A stretch of 28,071 bases of DNA, from the NCBI GenBank assembly GCA_964490635.1, contig CAZBCK010000007.1:1-28071 (forward strand). Direction: 5' to 3'. Numbering within the stretch: position 1 is the first letter of the stretch; each line of letters starts with the position of its first letter. The position numbers and the translations under genes are program-made. The stretch is from JAYEHC01 sp964490635. GTDB lineage: Bacteria > Patescibacteriota > Minisyncoccia > JAHIHE01 > JAGLIN01. The notes below the pieces were generated by a model. The model did not search any database. It had not been told where the DNA came from and was given only the letters and a program-made list of their open reading frames with translations. This document shows, piece by piece, positions 14,716 through 22,341 of the stretch.

Positions 14716-15165
14716 ATGAAAACATTCACTTTCAACAAACGGGCAAATTATGATTATGAAATTCTTGAAAAAATAGAGGGCGGTTTGGTATTGAAAGGAT
14801 ATGAAGTGAAATCAGTTAAAACGGGACATATTAGTTTGAAAGGAGCTTTCGTAACGATCAAAAACAACGAAGCGTTTTTGACAAACGCCAATATTTCCGC
14901 CTACCAGCCATTGAATATGCCGGACAGCTATGATCCGGAAAGATCAAGAAAAGTGCTTATTCGCAAAAGCCAAATAAAATCGCTGATTGGAAAAGTAAAA
15001 CAAAAAGGCTTGACATTAGTGCCTGTTAGGGTGTATTCTAAGCGTGGGCTTGTAAAGCTTGAGTTTGGTGTTGGAAAAGGAAAAAGGAAGATTGATAAAA
15101 GAGAGAATATTAAGAAAAGAGAGGATAAAGTGAAAATGAGAAGAATGTTGAGAGATAAGTATTAA
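14716..15165 (+). CDS. smpB: SmpB, tmRNA-binding protein
   Basis: SmpB binds the tRNA-like part of tmRNA and takes the place of the codon-anticodon pair in rescue of stalled ribosomes. The 149-residue protein has the usual layout: N-terminal FNKRANYDYEI, the RNA-binding barrel with GLVLKGYEVKSVKTGHISL (25-43), the core LTLVPVRVYSKRGLVKLEFGVGKGKRKIDKRE, and a basic C-terminal tail (KKREDKVKMRRMLRDKY) that enters the decoding centre. The ssrA gene follows 186 nt downstream on the same strand, the expected partner. A repeat element sits between them. Confidence 0.97.
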   Translation: MKTFTFNKRANYDYEILEKIEGGLVLKGYEVKSVKTGHISLKGAFVTIKNNEAFLTNANISAYQPLNMPDSYDPERSRKVLIRKSQIKSLIGKVKQKGLTLVPVRVYSKRGLVKLEFGVGKGKRKIDKRENIKKREDKVKMRRMLRDKY

Positions 15166-15185
15166 ATATATTAATATCCAGTCCA

Positions 15186-15309
15186 TTTTGTTATTTCGAA
15201 ACAGAGCATAGCGGAGTGAGAAATCTATGAATTTTGTTAAACAGACAAAACAGTTATATTTACAGAACTCTTAGATCCCTCAGTCGTGCTTTCTTCGGGA
15301 TGACAAAAA
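15186..15309. repeat. Inverted-repeat element between smpB and ssrA
   Basis: The left end TTTTGTTATTTCGAA and the complement of the right end (TTTTGTCATCCCGAAG) match at most positions. Both arms continue in AGTGAGAAATCT and CTGAGGGATCT, respectively. The centre is AT-rich without a reading frame. The ends are of the same kind as the element at 4082-4218. Confidence 0.65.
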
Positions 15310-15351
15310 TTAGTGCTTGATACTTAATACTGGATACTAGCTACTAACCTC

Positions 15352-15753
15352 GGGGATGATTGGATTCGATAGTGATCTTTTTTAAAAATTGCCAATTGAG
15401 CATGCCGGCTAATCTCATAAAAATTGCCTGCAAAATATAAGTGCAAAAAATTCACTTGTAAGCAAACTAGCAAGTCTACTTCCAAGTAGACAATTTAGTC
15501 TTGCGACAGCTGCTGTTTAATTTAAACCGGCAGTCATCGGCTTGCTGAATCTTGATAAGCAAAATCCGGTGTCATATTTCAAGATAGGACTTTATTTTGT
15601 TTAGAAATAAAAATCCGAAACCTTTCTAAACTCGGATTAGCAAGATTTTTGATTGTTTTATACTTGCTAATTTTAAACCCTTTAAACAGTCTATATTGGT
15701 AGAAAGTTTTTAAGCGGATTATCTACACGCGGGTTCAATTCCCGCCATCTCCA
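15352..15753 (+). ncRNA. ssrA: tmRNA (ssrA)
   Basis: The 5' end GGGGATGATTGGATTCGATA and the 3' end with the T-arm GCGGGTTCAATTCCCGC and CATCTCC-A form the tRNA-like domain. The acceptor stem pairs GGGGATG with CATCTCC, with a G-U at the third pair, the alanine identity element. CCA is not encoded (ACT follows), so it must be added by a nucleotidyltransferase. The tag reading frame most likely starts at GCA 15443-15445 and ends at TAA 15518-15520. It encodes 25 residues from AKNSLVSK to ATAAV, a long tag with an unusual end. Several inverted repeats downstream can form the pseudoknots (for instance TCCGAAACCTTTCTAAACTCGGA near 15612-15634). The RNA is about 402 nt. Confidence 0.93.
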
Positions 15754-15786
15754 CTTTTTTGTCATTCTGAACTTGTTTCAGAATGC
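15754..15786 (+). terminator. T run and hairpin behind ssrA
   Basis: The tmRNA 3' end is followed by CTTTTTTGT and then a 9-bp stem (CATTCTGAA/TTCAGAATG, 15764-15786). The hairpin is of the same type as the ends of elements A and B, so it may be a solo end of that repeat serving near the tmRNA 3' end. T-tract termination behind the T-arm is also possible. Confidence 0.45.
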
Positions 15787-15821
15787 TTGTTAAATAATCT
15801 GACAATAAACATATCACAAAA

Positions 15822-15855
15822 AATAAGCAGCATAAATTGATTTACGCTGCTTATT
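15822..15855. repeat. Hairpin with 15-bp stem
   Basis: AATAAGCAGC-TAAA pairs with TTTA-GCTGCTTATT with one mismatched pair and loop TTGA. There is no T run behind it. It lies in the gene-free stretch between ssrA and the glycosyltransferase gene, which otherwise holds only the palindromic element at 15866. Confidence 0.75.
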
Positions 15856-15865
15856 AATTATTTAA

Positions 15866-15977
15866 GGCTTTGTCGCACAAATATCTAAACTTGGCTTATT
15901 TAAGCCATTCTTGCAATTTTACATTTTTTGAAAAATTGCTTAAACAAGCCAAAACTTGGTACTCGTGCAACAAAACC
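15866..15977. repeat. 112-bp palindromic element (GGCTTTGTCGCAC ends)
   Basis: The left half, from GGCTTTGTCGCACAAATATC, matches the complement of the right half, from GGTTTTGTTGCACGAGTACC, at most positions. Both continue into GGCTTATTTAAGC or GGCTTGTTTAAGC. The centre holds GCAATTTT...AAAAATTGC. The whole element folds into one long stem. The ends resemble insertion sequence termini, so a MITE is possible. Confidence 0.7.
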
Positions 15978-15995
15978 ATTATTTAATATAAAACT

Positions 15996-16724
15996 ATGGA
16001 GGGAAAAATTTATTTGTCGGTAATTATTCCAGCTTACAATGAAGAACGCAGAATTAAAAACACTTTGCTGGAAATTGACGAATTTTTAACAACTCAGAAT
16101 TATAATTATGAAATAATTGTTGTTAATGACGGTTCCCGCGATGGAACAGTGGAGTTAGTAAAAAATTTACAGAAAAGCGTTAAAAAATTAAAAATAATTT
16201 CCAACCAAAAAAATTACGGCAAGGGTCATGCGATAAGACAAGGATTATTGAAAGCGTCTGGAGAATTCAGATTATTTACAGACGCCGACAATGCGACAAG
16301 CATAGAACAGATCCAGAATTTTCTTCCGTTTTTCCAAAAAGGATTTGAGATAGTGATCGGCAGCCGCAATCTGCAAAACAGCCGGATTAAAAAACATCAG
16401 CCGCTTTACAGAGAAATACTGGGGAATCTGGGAAATTTTCTAATTCAAATTTTAGTTATCTCAGGAATTAAAGACACTCAGTGCGGATTTAAATGTTTTT
16501 CGGCGAAACTTGTAAAAGATATTTTTCCGAAATTAAAAATAAATCGCTGGGGTTTTGATATTGAAATTTTAATTTTGGCGAAAAAAAAAGGTTATAAGAT
16601 AAAAGCTGTCCCCGTAATTTGGACAAATGATATTAATAGCAAAGTTGCGTTAAGCGCGTATTTAGGAACTTTAAAAGAGCTGCTTCAAATTAAATGGAAT
16701 ATAATTAAAGGAAAATATAAATAA
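15996..16724 (+). CDS. GT2 family glycosyltransferase (dolichyl-phosphate sugar synthase-like)
   Basis: The 242-residue protein is a GT-A glycosyltransferase. It has LSVIIPAYNEERRIKNTL at the start, the nucleotide-binding VVNDGSRDGT (42-51), NYGKGHAIRQGLL (73-85) and the metal-binding DAD (96-98). The later QCGFKCF and RWGFDIEILILAKKKGYKI motifs are typical of the DPM1/ALG5-like branch, which adds glucose or mannose to a polyprenyl phosphate on the cytoplasmic side of the membrane. It has no membrane segment. Downstream lie remnants of a YfhO-type protein and an O-antigen ligase-like gene, so it probably supplies a lipid-linked sugar for surface glycans. An AT-rich TTTAATATAAA lies just before the ATG, and there is no Shine-Dalgarno site. 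Confidence 0.9.
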   Translation: MEGKIYLSVIIPAYNEERRIKNTLLEIDEFLTTQNYNYEIIVVNDGSRDGTVELVKNLQKSVKKLKIISNQKNYGKGHAIRQGLLKASGEFRLFTDADNATSIEQIQNFLPFFQKGFEIVIGSRNLQNSRIKKHQPLYREILGNLGNFLIQILVISGIKDTQCGFKCFSAKLVKDIFPKLKINRWGFDIEILILAKKKGYKIKAVPVIWTNDINSKVALSAYLGTLKELLQIKWNIIKGKYK

Positions 16725-16803
16725 ACCTTTTTATTGCGTATGTTGAATTCACTCCGTAAGTTTTTTGTGAAAAACGAATGTTTTGGTTAGCGTGATTATT
16801 TAG

Positions 16804-18754
16804 CTACCGTTTTTACTTTTAGGAATTGACAAGATTATTTACCGACCGCAAAAATTATGGATAGGATTATTTGCTTTGGCAATATGTTTTCAATTTTTTG
16901 GTGGTAATCCGGAAATTTCTTGGTTCATTCTTTGCCTATCCGCTTTCTACGCTCTTTTCCGTTTAAGTCAATTAAAACCATATCATCAGAAATATAAGAT
17001 TATTCTATCAAGAGTAAAATTTCTATTGATTGCCACAACATTAGGATCTATGATTGCTCTTGTCCAGCTAGCGCCAACTATGGAATTTTTAAAACAAAAC
17101 GAGGCGTTAGCAATAGACAGAAGCGGCGTGGCAGGAACCAACTTTTTCAAGTGGCAGAAGAAGCTCGGAATGGCTGGTATAATATAAAAGATGTTAAACA
17201 TTCATTAGAAAATATTGTTTTATTAGTTTATCCAGATTTTTTTGGCAATCCAGTTTTAAAACAATATTGGGGAACTGCTAATTATAGTGAAAGTGCCGCT
17301 TATCTTGGAATTGTTCCTTTAATTTTCGCTTTCTTTGCTCTATTTGGCGCGCTTTTTAAAAAAATAAATTCCAGAAAAGAAATTTATTTTTAGGGAACAA
17401 TAGCTTTTGTTTGCTACGGCGCTTTTATTCCGCTGCCAGTTTTTCGCTTAGTTAATTACTTGCCCGTTTTCAATATTACCGCTATTGGTCGTCTGCGTTT
17501 TATTTTTGTTTTCAGTATGGCTATTTTGGCTGGTTATGGAATAAATTACTTTTTGAAAAATGAAACTCGTCAGCAACTAAGAAAAAAATTGTCGCTTTTA
17601 ACACTTTTTATTTGGGAATTGTATCGCTAATTTTTTTGGCGGTTTGGGTTTGGCGAAAATCGGCTTCGTAATTTGTCACTCCGGAAATTTGGCTGACAAA
17701 AAAAGAATTGCTTCTCGCGCTTTTTGTTTTTATTAATTTTATTTTTTGGTTATTTTTTATATTCGTCTTTTCATTCCGCAAAGAAAAAATCATTTGGAAA
17801 ATTTTTCTTGATTTTGCTAATAGCCGAAGAATTATTTTTTTACAGCTATTCTTATCATCCCGCTATTCCTCATAATTTTGTTTATTCTAAAACACCCGCA
17901 ATTGAATTTTTGCAAAAAAATCTTGACCGTCATCGTATCACCAGTTATAAAGAAAGTTTGGAAAATTTTAGTTCTTCTTTGTTACCCAACGGAAGCGTCA
18001 TTTGGAACATTCAAGACATCCGAGATTATGAAATTATCAAAGTGAGCAGATACGAAACTTTTGAACGACATTTTGGAGGAACTGATGATAGATTTATCTA
18101 TATATTTTTTGATCAAAAAATATTCAACCTCTTAGGAATAAAATATTTTATACAAGGTAAAAATGATTTAGAAAATGAAAAATTAGCTTCGGAAAAAAAT
18201 CTTTCTTTAGTTTACACCGATCAAATAATTAATATCTACGAAAATAAAGAAGTACTACCAAGAGCGTTTACAATTTTTAATATCCATCCAGTTGATACTC
18301 ATCAACAAGCGATTGACACTCTTTTAAGTAGAGATTTTCAACTAAGAAAAACAGCTACGGTAGAAATAAAAGAAGCAAACGCTGATTTATCAGCAATGTT
18401 TAATAATAAAAATAATTACGACCTTTCTTTGCAAACCGCTAATATCGTCAGTTATTCTCCAAACAAAGTAAAGATTGAAGTTGATCTTGAACAAGATGGC
18501 TATTTGGTTTTGACAGACGCTTATTATCCGGGATGGCAGGCTTTTGTAGATAATGAATGGGTTGAGATTTATCCGACAAATATCGCTTTTCGGGGAATTT
18601 TTGTTCCTCAGGGAAAACATCACATTGTTTTTAATTATTATCCGAAATCTTTTTTTACTCCGCCAATTTAAGCCTAATCGCTTTGGCAATTGTTTTGTTT
18701 TTGATATGTTTTAAGAAAAATAAAAAATACAATGCAAATAAAAAAATACTTTGA
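16804..18754 (+). pseudogene. YfhO-type membrane protein, broken by several frameshifts and stops
   Basis: Pieces of one long membrane protein appear in order in changing frames. They are: LPFLLLGIDKIIYRPQ with FGGNPEISWF (16804 to about 17140); VAEEARNGWYNIKDV with VYPDFFGNP (frame change near 17140, to a TAG at 17391); open sequence again with ITAIGRLRFIFVFSM up to about 17620; a piece with a TAA at 17669; the large C-terminal piece from 17724; and a last membrane helix (LSLIALAIVLFLICF) in yet another frame after 18655, ending at 18752-18754. FPDFFGNP-like and RLRF motifs and the YYPGWQAFVD-type C-terminal domain fit the YfhO family, which is linked to glycosylation of wall polymers. The N-terminal part with the usual first helices is not found. 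The end overlaps the next gene. Confidence 0.8.
17724..18671 (+). CDS. Intact C-terminal fragment of the YfhO-type protein
   Basis: This is a 315-codon open piece of the broken gene. It begins in a membrane helix (FLLILFFGYFLYSS), and no proper start codon or ribosome binding site is present (TTG at the first position). The external domain (about residues 50-315) holds YSKTPAIEFLQKN, IRDYEIIKVSRY and the typical GYLVLTDAYYPGWQAFVD. The frame ends in TPPI, just before a membrane helix that continues in another frame. Expression as a separate protein is unlikely. Confidence 0.5.
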   Translation: MFLLILFFGYFLYSSFHSAKKKSFGKFFLILLIAEELFFYSYSYHPAIPHNFVYSKTPAIEFLQKNLDRHRITSYKESLENFSSSLLPNGSVIWNIQDIRDYEIIKVSRYETFERHFGGTDDRFIYIFFDQKIFNLLGIKYFIQGKNDLENEKLASEKNLSLVYTDQIINIYENKEVLPRAFTIFNIHPVDTHQQAIDTLLSRDFQLRKTATVEIKEANADLSAMFNNKNNYDLSLQTANIVSYSPNKVKIEVDLEQDGYLVLTDAYYPGWQAFVDNEWVEIYPTNIAFRGIFVPQGKHHIVFNYYPKSFFTPPI

Positions 18755-20366
18755 CTTAACCGCAATAATTTTTTTATTAGAAACGCTAATAATTATTTTA
18801 ATGACAATTGATATTCTCCCTTTGGAAATGAGATATTTTTTGTTTTTCTTTTTAATTCTTAGCTTTTTAATTCTTAGCTTTACCGAGGCATTAATTCTTT
18901 TCATTATTTCCATACCGTTTTTTACCGCTTTGCCAATCAACGGCATTTCTGATTCATTCAGTTCTTGGCGAATTTTAATTATTATTTTAGTTTTGCGTTT
19001 GCTATTTAAGCAAAGAGAATCAATTATTATTTTAGCAAAACAAATTTTAAAAGAGAGAAAAATTGCCTTGAAAAAACTTTCTTCTTATAAATTGCTGTTC
19101 TTTTTTCTCGCTTTTATTTTTATTAATTTAATGTCTTTGCTAATCGCTAAAAATATTGGTGTGGGAATTAAAGAAATTATTTTTCTATTAAATATCGCTC
19201 TCCTCTTTCCCGTAATTATTGCTACAATTAAAAATGAAAAGCAATTATTAAAAATTATTAAAGCGATTTTTTTTGCGGGTGTTGTTACGATTTTAATTGG
19301 TTTCGCGCAATTGCTCGCCACCTTTCTTGTTCCCTTGCATATCTTTTGGCATTTTTGGGATCAAAGAGTGATTAATATTTTTTATGGTCAAAATTTAGGC
19401 GCGTTACTTTCTTACAGCAATACTTGGTTTTCTTATTATGACAACTTGCCAGCAACTTTGCGAATGTTTTCAGTAATGCCAGACTCACATTCTTTCGCGC
19501 TTTTTGTTTTGACTATTATACCGTTTATTTTATTTTTGATAATTTTTTATTCAACTCCGAAATTATCTCCGAGATCTCCCCTGCCTAAAATGTTGATCTC
19601 ATTCTTAATTCTTTCTTTTTCAGCGATTATTTTTTCAGGGTCGCGAGGTATTTGGTTAAGTTCTCTTTTTGGTTTAATCGCCGGAATTTATTTATTAAAT
19701 CCTTATAAATTTCAATCGTTAAAACCTTATTTTCGGAAAATAAAATTAGACGATTTTACACAACGCAATAGTAAGCTAATTCTCTTTTCTGTGTTTATTC
19801 TTTTTCTTGTTGTTCCTCTTTCAAGTTTTATTCTTAAACAAAATCAGCTCACTCAACTTTCTCGGGGCAAAACCGAAATAAATCAACAAGATGATTCAGC
19901 ATTTTTTGAAAGAGCTTCTTCTATTTACAATTTTTCAGAAACTTCCAATAAGAAACGAATGGAAATTTGGACAACGACTATTAGTTCAATTTTCGCACAT
20001 CCTTTTTTGGGAGTGGGAGTGGGAAATTTTCCATTAGTTTTAGAACAGGATTACGCCGCTTCAAAAATGGGATCGTCAGCGCATAATCTTTATCTGGAAA
20101 TTATCGCGGAAATTGGCTTATTTGGATTAATCATATTTTTATTTATTTTAAAAGAAATTCTGCAAAAATCTTATTGGCTTTTTAGAAATTTAAAAAAGCG
20201 ACCAGCAAAAGTTTTTGCGGGAAGTTTTTTTGTTTATGCCGTTTGGATATTTGGTTATGGATTATTTGATGTAGTGCTTTTCAATGACAAAGTCTTGCTA
20301 CTATCAGTTCTTTCTATTGGGGTTCTTTATTCTTTAGAAAAATTGGAAGAAACAGAAAACAAATAA
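18732..20366 (+). CDS. O-antigen ligase/polymerase-like membrane protein
   Basis: The 544-residue protein has about twelve hydrophobic segments and one large external loop (about residues 370-445). It shows the Wzy_C/O-antigen ligase pattern: SGSRGIWLS (302-310), the loop with NKKRMEIWTTTISSIFAHPFLGVGVGNFP (407-434), and SSAHNLYLEIIAEIGLFG (448-465). Proteins of this family join lipid-linked glycans or transfer them to lipid or protein. The start (ATG at 18732) lies inside the remains of the upstream gene. Together with the GT2 gene it marks a surface polysaccharide region. The acceptor is unknown. Confidence 0.88.
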   Translation: MQIKKYFDLTAIIFLLETLIIILMTIDILPLEMRYFLFFFLILSFLILSFTEALILFIISIPFFTALPINGISDSFSSWRILIIILVLRLLFKQRESIIILAKQILKERKIALKKLSSYKLLFFFLAFIFINLMSLLIAKNIGVGIKEIIFLLNIALLFPVIIATIKNEKQLLKIIKAIFFAGVVTILIGFAQLLATFLVPLHIFWHFWDQRVINIFYGQNLGALLSYSNTWFSYYDNLPATLRMFSVMPDSHSFALFVLTIIPFILFLIIFYSTPKLSPRSPLPKMLISFLILSFSAIIFSGSRGIWLSSLFGLIAGIYLLNPYKFQSLKPYFRKIKLDDFTQRNSKLILFSVFILFLVVPLSSFILKQNQLTQLSRGKTEINQQDDSAFFERASSIYNFSETSNKKRMEIWTTTISSIFAHPFLGVGVGNFPLVLEQDYAASKMGSSAHNLYLEIIAEIGLFGLIIFLFILKEILQKSYWLFRNLKKRPAKVFAGSFFVYAVWIFGYGLFDVVLFNDKVLLLSVLSIGVLYSLEKLEETENK

Positions 20367-20381
20367 TTTTCTGATTTGCCA

Positions 20382-20410
20382 TTGACTAACCATAAAAACC
20401 ATATTATACT
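20382..20410 (+). promoter_or_regulatory. Sigma-70 promoter of the infC operon
   Basis: TTGACT (20382-20387) and TATACT (20405-20410) are separated by exactly 17 nt, the best promoter match in the window. Transcription should start near 20417, giving a leader of about 38 nt to the proposed infC start. Confidence 0.8.
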
Positions 20411-20454
20411 ATTTGTAGTTTGGTTTTGAAAAATTAACCCCTAACAACAAACAT

Positions 20455-21006
20455 ATCGCAAAAGCAAAACATTTTAGAATTAATGGACAAATTGAATCGC
20501 CTGAAGTAGCAATTATAAATGAAGAAGATGGACAGCTTAAAACTATGAAGCTTGAGAACGCCTTAGGTTTGGCGCGCGAGAAAGAACTTGATTTGGTTGA
20601 AGTTTCGCCAAATGTTACTCCTTCTGTTTGTAAAATTATGGATTATGGAAAACATTTATACAAACTTACCAAACAGAAAAGACAGCACAGCGCAAAACAA
20701 AAAAAGGTAGAAGTAAAAGGAATTCGTTTAAGCGTTCGAACAGAAAAACACGATCTTGAATTTAAAGCAAAAAACATAGTAAAATTTATGAAAAAAGGAA
20801 ACCGAGTTAAGATAGATATGATCTTGAAAGGAAGAGAGAAAGCTAATAAAGATTTTGCCAGCGAAAAATTCAATAATTTTCTGCAAATGATTTTTGACTT
20901 GTCGAAAGAAGATCCGGCGACAGAAGAACGGGAAATAATAAAAGAAAAGAGTCAGAAAAAAAAGTCACAGGGGTTAAGTATTGTCGTAGAATACAAGAAG
21001 AACTGA
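20455..21006 (+). CDS. infC: Translation initiation factor IF-3, with non-ATG start
   Basis: IF-3 binds the 30S subunit, checks start-codon pairing and keeps subunits apart. The conserved N-terminal part (FRINGQIESPEVAIIN, then EEDGQLKTMKLENAL) is in frame well upstream of the first ATG (20545), so starting there would delete about 30 conserved residues. Between the in-frame TAG near 20416 and 20545 there is no ATG, GTG or TTG. The best candidate is ATC at 20455-20457, giving 183 residues, the normal length. An ATT a few codons later is a second option. E. coli infC uses AUU, and IF-3 then limits its own synthesis. The same control is likely here. Core motifs are LDLVEVSPN, VCKIMDYGKHLY and KGREKANKDFA. 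rpmI and rplT follow. Confidence 0.9.
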   Translation: MAKAKHFRINGQIESPEVAIINEEDGQLKTMKLENALGLAREKELDLVEVSPNVTPSVCKIMDYGKHLYKLTKQKRQHSAKQKKVEVKGIRLSVRTEKHDLEFKAKNIVKFMKKGNRVKIDMILKGREKANKDFASEKFNNFLQMIFDLSKEDPATEEREIIKEKSQKKKSQGLSIVVEYKKN

Positions 21007-21032
21007 TTACTAAAATATAATTTATAAACATA

Positions 21033-21224
21033 ATGAAAATTAAGACAAAAAAAGCAATCTCAAAAAGATTTAAAATTACTAAAAAAGGAAAGATGATAGC
21101 CAGATCAGCCAATCAGGATCATTTTAATTCGCGTGAATCAGGAAATAAGACCAGACAGAAAAGACAGAATAAAAAAATAATGACAGGAGTTAAAAAAGCG
21201 ATTAAAAGACAGTTAGTAAAATAG
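21033..21224 (+). CDS. rpmI: 50S ribosomal protein L35
   Basis: The 63-residue, very basic protein has the L35 pattern: MKIKTKKAISKRFKITKKGK, then a His-containing centre (ANQDHFNSRESGNKTRQKRQ) and a C-terminal KKAIKRQLVK. L35 is part of the large ribosomal subunit. It is 26 nt behind infC and probably in the same transcript. The next gene, rplT, is unusually far away (241 nt) because of a repeat element. Confidence 0.95.
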   Translation: MKIKTKKAISKRFKITKKGKMIARSANQDHFNSRESGNKTRQKRQNKKIMTGVKKAIKRQLVK

Positions 21225-21236
21225 TATCGTACGAGC

Positions 21237-21441
21237 TTGTTATTCTGAATTTGTTTCAGAATCTATTCTCTGTTATCATTAACAAAACTTACAAATCATT
21301 AAATATTTGAATAAATCGAAAATGCAACAAATATATTAAATAAAATTATAATTGTATTTGCACTGTGAATGAAAGTACTGTGTAAATAGTATAGGATAAA
21401 ATGTAAAATAGCGAAGATTCTGAAACAAATTCAGAATAACA
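21237..21441. repeat. MITE-like element B between rpmI and rplT
   Basis: The left hairpin (ATTCTGAA...TTCAGAAT type, from 21242) and right hairpin (21417-21437) are inverted relative to each other. Read on the minus strand, it shares with element A (6466-6700) the tract TACTATTTACAC and the tract TTATTCAAA followed by ATGATTT and TTTG. The two are therefore related copies in opposite orientation. It splits the ribosomal protein operon but leaves both genes intact. Confidence 0.75.
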
Positions 21442-21465
21442 ATATAATGTGTAATAATATATAAT

Positions 21466-21822
21466 ATGACCAGAATTAAAAGGGGCGTAATGGCCAATAA
21501 GAAAAGAAAGAAAGTTATTAAAAAAGCGAAAGGATTTCTAGGCGCAAGAAGCAAGAAATATAAAGCTTCTAAAGAAGCGTTGATGAAAGCCGGCACTCAA
21601 GCATATCGCGACCGTAGAACCAAAAAAAGAGTGATGCGCCGATTATGGCAGACACACTTGAATGCGGGAGTCAGAGAATATGGTTTGAGTTACAGTAAAT
21701 TTATTCACGCGCTTAAACTCGCTAAAGTTGAAATTGACCGAAAAGTTTTGTCTGACTTGGCAATGAACAATCCAAAAGTTTTCGCCAAGATCGTTAAGAA
21801 AGTAAAAGCAGCAGTTAAATAA
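21466..21822 (+). CDS. rplT: 50S ribosomal protein L20
   Basis: L20 binds 23S rRNA early in large-subunit assembly and in several bacteria represses its own operon. The 118-residue protein shows TRIKRGVMANKKRKKVIKKA, the GARSKKYKASKEALMKAG motif, YRDRRTKKRVMRRLWQTHLN and the C-terminal globular part with GLSYSKFIHALKLA. Its length is normal. An internal ATG lies nine codons later (MANKKRKK), but the family extends to the first. A terminator follows at 21866-21905. Confidence 0.97.
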   Translation: MTRIKRGVMANKKRKKVIKKAKGFLGARSKKYKASKEALMKAGTQAYRDRRTKKRVMRRLWQTHLNAGVREYGLSYSKFIHALKLAKVEIDRKVLSDLAMNNPKVFAKIVKKVKAAVK

Positions 21823-21865
21823 AATTAGAATCTGGATTTAGAGTTCAGGTTTTAACCTGTAAGAG

Positions 21866-21905
21866 AACCAAAAAGACACCTTGGGCATAAAGGTGTTTTT
21901 TGGTT
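21866..21905. terminator. Bidirectional rho-independent terminator
   Basis: AACCAAAAAGACACCTT and AAGGTGTTTTTTGGTT form a long stem with a short loop (GGGCATA). It carries Ts on the plus strand and Ts from the A tract on the minus strand. It separates the convergent rplT and the gene at 21922. Confidence 0.88.
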
Positions 21906-21921
21906 AAAAAAAGAAAGAGGA

Positions 21922-22341
21922 TTATGACTTCTTTTTAAATTCCTTTAATTTGCTCTTGATTTTTTCTAAATCATTTTCCCATTTATTTATCATCTTAACT
22001 CTTAACTCCAACCATTTTTCTGATCCGACAGAAACGATATTGTCTTTAGCCCATCCATCACCAGACAATTCTTCATAATCTACTCCAGATGCTTCCCACT
22101 TTCTTTGTTGCCGTTTTAAGCGCCAGATAAAATCATTACAGTCTTCCAAATACTCTTCTAATAGTTTCAATTCTTTCTTTTCTACCTCTTCATCGTTGCA
22201 TAGTTTCTCTATAATATCGTTTATTTCGCTTAGCCTTTCATTCCTATCTATTTGTATCCCTCCAATACTTTTCTCTATTCTACCTAAAAGCAAAAACTTG
22301 TCGAATAAAGATTCTACCACTGATAACACCCAAACACCCAC
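21922..22341 (-). CDS. Hypothetical coiled-coil protein
   Basis: The longest frame gives 139 residues, but its first codons overlap the end of the carboxypeptidase gene by 28 nt, and an internal start a few codons later (GTG before VESLFDKF) is possible. The protein is highly charged and helical, with predicted coiled coils about 30-80 (ERLSEINDIIEKL, KKELKLLEEYLED) and 112-139 (KMINKWENDLEKIKSKLKEF). No membrane segment or known domain is seen. The overlap suggests translation coupled to the carboxypeptidase. Function unknown. Confidence 0.55.
   Translation of the reverse strand: MGVWVLSVVESLFDKFLLLGRIEKSIGGIQIDRNERLSEINDIIEKLCNDEEVEKKELKLLEEYLEDCNDFIWRLKRQQRKWEASGVDYEELSGDGWAKDNIVSVGSEKWLELRVKMINKWENDLEKIKSKLKEFKKKS

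Noticed and set aside
15462..15469. Alternative tmRNA tag start at GCAAAC
   Set aside because: The frame meets TAG after two codons, so it cannot encode a tag.
20545..21006. infC start at the first ATG
   Set aside because: It removes about 30 residues that match the conserved IF-3 N-terminal domain and gives a protein that is too short.
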